This document shows, in pieces, positions 16,482-22,210 of a stretch of DNA of 22,210 nt (position 1 is its first letter; every line of letters begins with the position of its first letter). This DNA comes from Planctomycetota bacterium (lineage in GTDB: Bacteria > Planctomycetota > Phycisphaerae > WQYP01). The notes below the pieces were generated by a model. The model searched no databases. It saw only the letters and a program-made list of their open reading frames with translations, and was not told where the DNA came from. Location of the stretch: NCBI GenBank assembly GCA_021818565.1, contig JAKATV010000524.1, positions 1 through 22,210 of the forward strand, read 5' to 3'. The position numbers and the translations under genes were made by a program.

Positions 16482-16501
16482 AAACCGCGACGCTTCCGCG
16501 T
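16482..16501 (+). repeat. REP-like direct repeat, copy 2
   Basis: Second exact copy, 99 bases after the first. Here the hairpin is longer: CGACGC pairs with GCGTCG around a TTCC loop (16488-16503). The small GC-rich hairpin in an intergenic gap is typical of REP-type elements. Confidence 0.85.
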
Positions 16502-16678
16502 CGGGCTAAGGGTCGGCTTTCGTGCCGGTATTGGGCGTGTGCTACCAGGTTAATTTGGCAGCGTTGAGCTGACCGCGAAATGCGGACTGCCACACGGCAC
16601 GCTCCGAGCCGTCGCGATTAGTTGGGCACATGCCTCGTTCGTGAGTTGCCCGCGCCAATTCTCTGACCAGGCAAAAGG

Positions 16679-17467
16679 TTATCCATGATGATGGGACATA
16701 ATATCAAGGCCTACCACCATCAGATCGTAGCCGGCGTGTGTAGCGACATCAATACCGAAGCCGCGGAAAATAAAAATCCCGGCAAAATAGATGCCGGCAA
16801 TGGTTCGGATGACAAAGGCACCCCAGGTTGGCTGCTCATTTCCCAGAAAATGATAGAGTGAAAATAAAACTGCCGATGCAATAATAATGACGGGAATGGC
16901 TTTTGCCACCGAAAGCCCGAACAAGTCGACAAGAATTATATTTAACACCGTGATTAAAACCAGGCGGAACAGCAGTTCTTCATATATTCCCGCGCCAATG
17001 GATAAGACAACCTGAGATTGCCAGGAGAGTCGGGTCATGGCGTGTTCCACGGGATGCGTAAGCGCCTGCATGGCGACACCGTGCGCCACGGCCACAAACA
17101 AAATGACCAGCGCTACCGCCCAGAGAAAGCTTTCCGCCGCCATGGCCACATAAAGCCCCGGCTCAAATTTTAAGGGATCCTTCCGGGCAACATGCCAGCC
17201 CAGCAGAATAGCCGCCACGGCCAGGGGCGGCAAATAATTTCCCACCGCTCCAAACAGAGAGAAGAAATTCAGCATCAGTTCAAAGGCAATAATATTATGG
17301 GATTGGCTGTGCGCCGGACTCCATGGGTGCAGCACCGCCCCAATCTGATAGATAACCAGCAGCGGCGCAATAAAAATAAGGCATTGCAGGGGCCGATGGC
17401 TGCGGTCGAAATATCCTTCACCGGAGCCAAATCGCAACCACTGCGGTTCCTTTCTTGCTTTGCTCAT
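16679..17467 (-). CDS. CPBP family intramembrane metalloprotease-like protein
   Basis: Protein of 262 residues with six to eight hydrophobic segments, in the CPBP (CAAX protease and bacteriocin-processing, Rce1-like/ABI) family. The three family motifs are present: EELLFR (163-168; EExxxR), FSLYH (202-206; FxxxH) and HAGYD (244-248). The glutamates and histidines are thought to form the active site within the membrane. The N-terminus is short, basic and cytoplasmic. Bacterial members have been linked to bacteriocin self-immunity, surface-protein processing or signalling, but none of these can be assigned here. The ATG at 17467 has GAGG about 9 bases upstream. It lies 98 bases downstream of the aldo/keto reductase gene on the same strand. 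Confidence 0.85.
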   Translation of the reverse strand: MSKARKEPQWLRFGSGEGYFDRSHRPLQCLIFIAPLLVIYQIGAVLHPWSPAHSQSHNIIAFELMLNFFSLFGAVGNYLPPLAVAAILLGWHVARKDPLKFEPGLYVAMAAESFLWAVALVILFVAVAHGVAMQALTHPVEHAMTRLSWQSQVVLSIGAGIYEELLFRLVLITVLNIILVDLFGLSVAKAIPVIIIASAVLFSLYHFLGNEQPTWGAFVIRTIAGIYFAGIFIFRGFGIDVATHAGYDLMVVGLDIMSHHHG

Positions 17468-17565
17468 ACCAAAACGCCTCGGACCAAACCGGGCGAATCA
17501 TATACGCCTGCGGCAGTTAATGTAAATCAATGTCGGGGAAAATCCTTTTGAGCTGCGTAAAATTA

Positions 17566-18546
17566 TTATTCAAATGCCGCACGGACTTGCCGCAATTCCT
17601 CGTCGGTAAGTTCAAACATCATCGCCGCGGCATTGTGGCTTGCCTGCTGAGGATTGCGGGCACCTACAATCGCGGCCGTCAGTCCCGGCTGCCGGATAGT
17701 CCAGTTGATCACGATCTGCGCGAAACTTTTTCCATATTTGTCGGCAATCGGCCTGATTTTTTCCAGGGAGGCGAGCACTTTTTTACGCGTCTGCGCGTCA
17801 AATAATTTATGCTTGGAGCGATGATCCCCAAACGAAAACGTTCGATCCGGGGTAACGGTTCCGGTAAGCAGGCCGCGCTCCAGAGGCGAATAGGCCAGCA
17901 CCGCGATCTCGTGTTCCCGGCAGAATGGAAGAATGTCTTTTTCAATATCCCGGCGCAACAGGCTGTACGGCGGTTGCACACTGGCCAACGTGCCCGCAGT
18001 CACCTTTGTCAGAAGGTCGATATTGAAATTGCTTACGCCCACAGAGCGAATCTTGCCGGCGCGCCGCAACGCGTCCATTGCCGCGAGAGATTGCTCAATA
18101 GGTGTCGAAGCATCCGGCCAGTGTATCTGGTAAAGGTCGATGTAGGACGTACCCAATCTTTTCAGGCTCTCTTCACATTCATAAATGATACTCACCGGCT
18201 TGGAATTGCTGCGAATGGTAATGGGCAGACCGTTGCGATCCACCGTTTCAGTGGGGTTGGAACCCTGCTCTTCCGGATCATCCCATCGTCGTCCGCATTT
18301 CGTGGCCAGCACGACCCGATCCCGCGGAATATCTTTTATCGCTTTTCCAACCAGCTCTTCGCTATAGCCCTGAGCATATATGGCTGCTGTATCAATGCAG
18401 TTTATACCCGAATCCAGAGCCGTTCGAATAGCGCTGATGGCCTGCTGTTCATCGCTGCCGCCCCACATCCAACCCCCGATCGCCCAAGTGCCTAAGATCA
18501 GCGGGGTGATGTTAATTCCTGATTTTCCAAGTGGACGCAAATTCAT
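17566..18546 (-). CDS. Aldo/keto reductase
   Basis: NAD(P)H-dependent oxidoreductase of 326 residues with the (beta/alpha)8 barrel of the AKR superfamily. The catalytic tetrad is visible: D52 and Y57 in CIDTAAIYAQGYSEE, K83 in VVLATKCG, and H142 in DLYQIHWPD. The phosphate-binding end of the cofactor site is suggested by IVGARNPQQASHN near the C-terminus. The family reduces aldehydes and ketones in the cytoplasm; the overall pattern (LGTWAIGGWMWGG) is of the general stress-type bacterial AKRs related to YhdN/IolS. The substrate cannot be stated. The ATG at 18546 has only a weak upstream GGAA. It starts 57 bases after the stop of the MFS-PlsC gene and may be cotranscribed with it. Confidence 0.92.
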   Translation of the reverse strand: MNLRPLGKSGINITPLILGTWAIGGWMWGGSDEQQAISAIRTALDSGINCIDTAAIYAQGYSEELVGKAIKDIPRDRVVLATKCGRRWDDPEEQGSNPTETVDRNGLPITIRSNSKPVSIIYECEESLKRLGTSYIDLYQIHWPDASTPIEQSLAAMDALRRAGKIRSVGVSNFNIDLLTKVTAGTLASVQPPYSLLRRDIEKDILPFCREHEIAVLAYSPLERGLLTGTVTPDRTFSFGDHRSKHKLFDAQTRKKVLASLEKIRPIADKYGKSFAQIVINWTIRQPGLTAAIVGARNPQQASHNAAAMMFELTDEELRQVRAAFE

Positions 18547-18603
18547 TATCGTTCCAATCTTTAAATTCTTAAATGGTACGGCATTTTCTTCCCCTGATGT
18601 CTG

Positions 18604-20565
18604 TTATCGCTCACCTTTGATCACGGATTGCGCCAGTGCCGCATCGGCCCGGTCTTTCAGTCGGGCAATCGCGTCCATAATTTGTCCTGAAATGTCGGCT
18701 AACAAAGCGTGATTTTCGCGTGGCTCGGCCAAACCGCTAAATATAAGTGGAGCGCCATAAAACACTCGGACTTTCGCCGGACGCAACCACTCTTTTTTAC
18801 CACGCTCATGCGGCCGTGTACCGGTAATATATACCGGAATGACGGGAGCACCACTGCGCAAGGCCAGGATCGCCGCCCCATTGTGCGCGCCAGGCAAGCT
18901 ATTGCCGTCGCCCCTGGTTCCTTCAGGGAATATTCCAACTACATGTCCCTGTTTTAACTGTTGCATTGCCGCATCAAGGCCCGTACTTTCCCGTTCGGAC
19001 AGATCAACGGGGATAAAGCCTAAGGCGGAAAAAAAGTTTTTCAATATCGGCAAATTGTACGTTTCCCGCGCAATGAGAAACCGCACCAGACGCCGCCGAC
19101 TTCCTATTCCCACCGCGAGCGGATCCAATGGACTGTTATGATTCGCCGCGACGATGGCCGGACCGGTTACCGGAATGCGGCACGCATTGCCCCGCCGCCA
19201 CCGATGAATCAATTCCATGTAAACCGCAGCCAGTCGCCGCGCGATTGCCGAGCCAACCGGAAGTGGCTGCCGACGGTAATAAATGATCAGCAGCCCAACG
19301 CCCAATATGGCGATTACCACGCCAGTGCCAATAATGATATTCATGATATAGGAATCGACATTTCTCCAGAATGCAATGGGCACGGTAGGCACAAGCAAAC
19401 CGAAAGTTGTAATCAAATCGCGCGCCCCCATGACTCGTCCGCGGATGTAATCCGGTACCACGCGCTGCAGCAGGGTATCAACTGTGATGAACATGATAGC
19501 CCCGAACATCGCCGCGACGGTCAGCCAGACCAGAAATGTTTCCCAATGAGCGGCCCAAGCCGCCATCAGCAGTCCAACGCCGATCGCTACGGTAGACCAG
19601 CCGATTCCAATTTCTTTCGGAATTCCATTGCGTGCTCTACTGACCAAGGCTGCCCCGACAATCATGCCGATCCCGGCAACGCCTAGAAAATAGGCAAAAT
19701 CGCTATTGGAGAGACCAAAGCGCGCCGTAACAATGGCGGGCATACAGTTGAGTATCACTGCGCTGGCGGTAGTAAACGCCAATTCCAGCAAAATAGCCTG
19801 AAGCGGATGTTTGTGGACTTTGAGATAGCCCAAAGCTGTTTTTAGTTCCTTAAGGAGACTGTTGTGTTTACCACCACGCACTGGTTCAGGCCGATCCATC
19901 CCCGGGCGCATACGCATGGAAAATACCGCTAACGCCGACAGGCAGTATGTGCCGGCATCGACGTACATGGCTATTTCCAAGCCGAATTTCAGCAATAATC
20001 CACCAAGGATAAAGCCCAAAAGTGTGGAAATAGTCCCGGCAACCGAAAGAAAAGAATTGGCCTGCAATAGCTCCTTTGGATGCACCAGATTCGGCACAAT
20101 GGCGGCGCGAGCCGGCGAAAACATTTCTCCAAAACAGGAAAGAATAATCTCTGATCCAAAAAGCATGACCAGAAGTGCCGGCGTGGAAAGCGAGCTATGA
20201 TATGCCGCCACCAGCAGCACGGTTCGGGCGATAATGACAATGATACTGCGCACCAGATCGCAGGAAATCATGACCCACCGGCGCGGCAACCGATCGGAAA
20301 TTGCCCCACCCAGGGGTGCCAGAAGTAAAAACGGTAAAAACATGGCTAAGTTAAGCTGCGCCGCGTGCTGTGCGGATTCCACATGGCGTTTGAGCACCAC
20401 GTAGCAAAGCAGTTCCAGCATCACGAGGAAATGTACCCGATCTCCGATGACGGAAACCACGTAGCCACTCATTAATAGAAAGAAATTACGGTTGCGCAGC
20501 AGGGGCGGAAATTCCTGCAGCAGCGGTGTATCCGCCGAGATACTTTGAACTGCGTTTTGCGACAT
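18604..20565 (-). CDS. MFS transporter - PlsC acyltransferase fusion (LplT/acyltransferase type)
   Basis: Protein of 653 residues with two parts. Residues about 25-430 form a 12-segment major facilitator domain with the loop motif GGAISDRLPRR (86-96) and a second repeat (RVVPDYIRGRVMG). Residues about 440-635 are a PlsC-type glycerolipid acyltransferase: NHNSPLD (H476 and D481 of the HX4D motif), FPEGTRG (546-552) and VIPVYITGT (575-583). This recalls the lysophospholipid transporter LplT and the acyltransferase half of Aas, which recover lysophospholipids at the inner membrane, but the acyl-ACP synthetase (AMP-binding) half of Aas is absent. The likely role is transport and reacylation of lysolipids; specificity is inferred. 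The ATG at 20565 is chosen because GGAG lies 5 bases upstream; the frame is open to 20598. A 6-bp hairpin (20580-20597) sits just before that ribosome site. Confidence 0.88.
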   Translation of the reverse strand: MSQNAVQSISADTPLLQEFPPLLRNRNFFLLMSGYVVSVIGDRVHFLVMLELLCYVVLKRHVESAQHAAQLNLAMFLPFLLLAPLGGAISDRLPRRWVMISCDLVRSIIVIIARTVLLVAAYHSSLSTPALLVMLFGSEIILSCFGEMFSPARAAIVPNLVHPKELLQANSFLSVAGTISTLLGFILGGLLLKFGLEIAMYVDAGTYCLSALAVFSMRMRPGMDRPEPVRGGKHNSLLKELKTALGYLKVHKHPLQAILLELAFTTASAVILNCMPAIVTARFGLSNSDFAYFLGVAGIGMIVGAALVSRARNGIPKEIGIGWSTVAIGVGLLMAAWAAHWETFLVWLTVAAMFGAIMFITVDTLLQRVVPDYIRGRVMGARDLITTFGLLVPTVPIAFWRNVDSYIMNIIIGTGVVIAILGVGLLIIYYRRQPLPVGSAIARRLAAVYMELIHRWRRGNACRIPVTGPAIVAANHNSPLDPLAVGIGSRRRLVRFLIARETYNLPILKNFFSALGFIPVDLSERESTGLDAAMQQLKQGHVVGIFPEGTRGDGNSLPGAHNGAAILALRSGAPVIPVYITGTRPHERGKKEWLRPAKVRVFYGAPLIFSGLAEPRENHALLADISGQIMDAIARLKDRADAALAQSVIKGER

Positions 20566-20570
20566 TACCT

Positions 20571-20574
20571 CTCC
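20571..20574 (-). promoter_or_regulatory. Ribosome binding site deciding the MFS-PlsC start
   Basis: GGAG on the minus strand, part of GGAGAGG, 5 bases before the ATG at 20565. It favours this start over the upstream in-frame codon at 20598. Confidence 0.65.
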
Positions 20575-20607
20575 GCGCTTGCAGGAAAACGCCTGCACTG
20601 CACATTA

Positions 20608-20850
20608 TCAATTCCTGATTGTGGACTCTACCGCCCGCCGGTGCAAGGCCACCGCCATAGTTAGCCAAACGCACCGCAGCCATAGATGATGCGGGCAAAA
20701 GCAAATTATGACAAATATACGAGCGATATCTGTCCAGAAAGTGATGTGGTTCATGCCAATGCCAAGCTCCCATTCGTCGTGACCGCCGGCATGTCGTTGG
20801 GTGTTGTCGGGAGCAAATTGGCGGTAAATATGTAATAGGTTATCCTCCAT
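20608..20850 (-). CDS. Possible small hypothetical protein (80 residues)
   Basis: An 80-codon frame starting with ATG lies in the 488-base gap between the MFS-PlsC gene and the ClC gene. The protein has an acidic, polar first half (RQFAPDNTQRHAGGHDEWE) and a hydrophobic middle (ITFWTDIARIFVIICF) that could be a single membrane helix, then a basic tail. No family is recognised. No ribosome site is seen upstream of the ATG; a GGAGG motif overlaps the start codon itself instead. Its stop lies 42 bases before the MFS-PlsC start on the same strand. It may be a chance frame. Confidence 0.3.
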   Translation of the reverse strand: MEDNLLHIYRQFAPDNTQRHAGGHDEWELGIGMNHITFWTDIARIFVIICFCPHHLWLRCVWLTMAVALHRRAVESTIRN

Positions 20851-21053
20851 CGTGATAAAAGCACTGAGAGGTTGCGGAACCCCGTCAGTTCGAGATAAGT
20901 CGGCCGTTGCGGAGTTTTAACCCCCATCGCGGCATGTGGCCGGAAATATTTCCCCGCTCCTGCCGTTGACGATCGGCTGCGGCTTCGGGCCTTAAAATCA
21001 TCCTGCAGAGTTATTCCCGCGCTCGGTAAGCAGGCATCTTGCTTCCGGGCGAA
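20851..21053. other. Intergenic stretch between ClC gene and small ORF
   Basis: No gene, tRNA or clear terminator was recognised. An 8-base repeat GTTGCGGA occurs at 20871-20878 and 20906-20913. Any promoter for the small ORF and the MFS-PlsC gene should lie here or just downstream, but no convincing -35/-10 pair was found. Confidence 0.5.
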
Positions 21054-22210
21054 TTATCGGATACGTCGCTGGGCCGCCAAGATGTCCGCACGAGTGATAA
21101 CACCCAATAGTAAGCGCGGATCTTCGGCATCCACCACCACCAAGTGGCCGATTCCATGCCTGGCCATCAAATTATCCGCATCACGCAAGGACTCATAGGG
21201 ATGAATGACGATGGGCGGACGACTGGTTATTTCCATAATCGACTCTGAGCGATTCATTGAATGGCTGAGAATATCGCGCAGAGCAGCCACACCCAACAAT
21301 CCCCCCTGCTGATCCACAACCGGAAAAAGGTGATGGACATACGGGCCGCCATGCTTAGCGACCAGCGATTGAACTTCTGCCACAGACTGTCCCGACCGCA
21401 GACATACCACGTGTCGCGAACAGGCGTCACGAACCAGCATACGGTCCAGAATATCCGCATGTGGCTGCAGCAAGACGCGACCTGACCGTCGCAGGAATTT
21501 CTCCGTGAGCATGTTGTCTTTCATCAATGCGCAGGATACCAAAAACGCAACGGCGCATCCGACGACCAGCGGGGCCAGGCCATTGGGCTGCAGCGTCGTT
21601 TCAAAGGCAAACACAATCGCCGTCATCGGTGCCCAACTGGCACCCGCCAACACGGCCGCCATACCAACCAACGCGGCGGTCGCAACGCTCATGCCCGCGT
21701 GCGGAAACAGTACCGCAAACAAACTTCCAACCAGAATCCCCAGTGCCGCCCCCAGGTTAAAAAGAGGGCTGATGATGGTCCCGGAGTTTCCACTGCCCAG
21801 CGATATGATCCATGCCACGCAGCGCGTTACCAGCAGAAGTCCGGCCGCCTGGATCGCCATTTCCCCGGAAAGCATGGAGTTTATATTAATAAACCCGATT
21901 CCCATTGAACGCATGTCGATAAGTCCGCAGATTCCCACAACCACGCCGGCAATCGCCGGCCACCAGGCCCAATGCACACCCCAGCGATTGCCCCAAGCCT
22001 TGAACAGGTCGCCGATTTTGTAAAGCCATCGCGTCAGCAGCACGGAGAATAAACCCGCGGCAAGTCCCACGACCGCATATCCCAACAGTGCCTCAAGTTG
22101 AGGGGCCGGTAAGGGCGGCAAGTGAAATAAGGGTGCCGGGCCGTCTATCAAGACATGCAGAGTTTCGGCCGTTGCGCTAGCCAGTCCCACGACCACCAGC
22201 GAAATCGGAT
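21054..22210 (-). CDS. ClC-family chloride channel/transporter with C-terminal CBS pair (partial, N-terminus missing)
   Basis: About 385 codons are visible; the frame stays open to the right edge, so the N-terminal half is outside the window. A GTG at 22196 is not the true start, since the membrane domain is already under way. Visible ClC features are the SLGSGNSGTIISPLFNLGAALG segment (about 132-153 from that GTG; many members have GSG.PGGIFAP), and AAVLAGASWAPMTAIVFAFETT (about 180-201). Two CBS domains follow (about 250-310 and 320-378), which in other ClC proteins bind adenine nucleotides and control gating. The protein moves chloride or another anion across the membrane, as a channel or proton antiporter. 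The gating glutamate and first selectivity motif are not visible, so the mechanism and ion are unknown. Confidence 0.9.
   Translation of the reverse strand, partial: PISLVVVGLASATAETLHVLIDGPAPLFHLPPLPAPQLEALLGYAVVGLAAGLFSVLLTRWLYKIGDLFKAWGNRWGVHWAWWPAIAGVVVGICGLIDMRSMGIGFININSMLSGEMAIQAAGLLLVTRCVAWIISLGSGNSGTIISPLFNLGAALGILVGSLFAVLFPHAGMSVATAALVGMAAVLAGASWAPMTAIVFAFETTLQPNGLAPLVVGCAVAFLVSCALMKDNMLTEKFLRRSGRVLLQPHADILDRMLVRDACSRHVVCLRSGQSVAEVQSLVAKHGGPYVHHLFPVVDQQGGLLGVAALRDILSHSMNRSESIMEITSRPPIVIHPYESLRDADNLMARHGIGHLVVVDAEDPRLLLGVITRADILAAQRRIR

Larger units (their letters stand above)
16343..16678. other. Gene-free convergent region with GC-rich hairpins
   Basis: No credible gene is seen in these 336 bases between the end of the VWA gene and the end of the CPBP protease gene. 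The region holds two copies of a 20-bp repeat (listed separately) and further short inverted repeats, such as CCGC/GCGG around GAAAT near 16580 and ACGGC/GCCGT near 16595. No T-rich intrinsic terminator was recognised; the hairpins may help end the two converging transcripts. Confidence 0.6.

Noticed and set aside
16383..16501. CRISPR-like repeat pair
   Set aside because: Only two copies, each itself a hairpin, with a 79-base interval and no cas genes nearby; a REP-type element fits better.
17809..18495. 228-codon open frame on the plus strand
   Set aside because: It is antisense to the aldo/keto reductase gene, which has a full catalytic tetrad; the antisense protein is rich in Arg, His and Ser and shows no family features.
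19138..19686. 182-codon open frame on the plus strand
   Set aside because: It is antisense to the MFS-PlsC gene and very rich in polar residues, with no motif.
20486..20773. 95-codon minus-strand frame overlapping the MFS-PlsC start
   Set aside because: It overlaps the well-supported MFS-PlsC start and RBS in another frame and shows no recognisable feature.

Overview
This window looks like chromosomal DNA of a Gram-negative-type bacterium with moderate GC. The gene mix resembles Planctomycetota (perhaps the Phycisphaerae side): squalene-route carotenoid genes, a large VWA/GATase-like membrane protein, a CPBP membrane protease, and REP-like and AT-rich palindromic repeats between genes. The taxon is an inference from gene content only. 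I see no rRNA, tRNA, CRISPR array, insertion sequence, phage or plasmid gene.

Layout. Bases 1-58 hold the first codons of a minus-strand MDR/quinone-oxidoreductase-type gene that runs off the left edge. From 155 to 6128 there is a minus-strand run, read right to left: a plant-like soluble acyl-ACP desaturase, prmC (release-factor glutamine methyltransferase, starting directly after the desaturase stop), a GH1 beta-glucosidase, and the helicase hrpB. Next come cinA on the plus strand, divergent from the desaturase, and a KamA-like radical-SAM aminomutase on the minus strand, convergent with cinA.

From 9062 to 16342 a plus-strand block carries two CrtI/CrtN-family FAD desaturase/oxidase genes flanking an aldehyde dehydrogenase, followed by an 820-residue VWA membrane protein. 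The crtN - aldehyde dehydrogenase - crtP/crtNb order matches the known C30 (diapocarotenoid) cassette that desaturates diapophytoene, oxidises its terminal methyls to aldehyde and then to the carboxylic acid. The C30 backbone synthesis genes (crtM, or hpnC/D/E) are not in the window. This is the most coherent pathway here.

From 16343 to the end: a 336-base gene-free stretch with a repeated GC-rich hairpin, then minus-strand genes for a CPBP protease, an aldo/keto reductase, an MFS-PlsC fusion (likely lipid transporter plus 1-acylglycerol-phosphate-type acyltransferase), a possible small protein, and the C-terminal part of a ClC chloride channel with paired CBS domains that runs off the right edge.

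Several genes act at the membrane (desaturase, MFS-PlsC, carotenoid cassette, CPBP protease, ClC channel), but they are not one operon and a joint role is not shown. I did not find a clearly new defence or mobile system. The best leads are the carotenoid cassette with its linked VWA protein, the divergent KamA-like enzyme, the plant-like desaturase, and the MFS-PlsC fusion.
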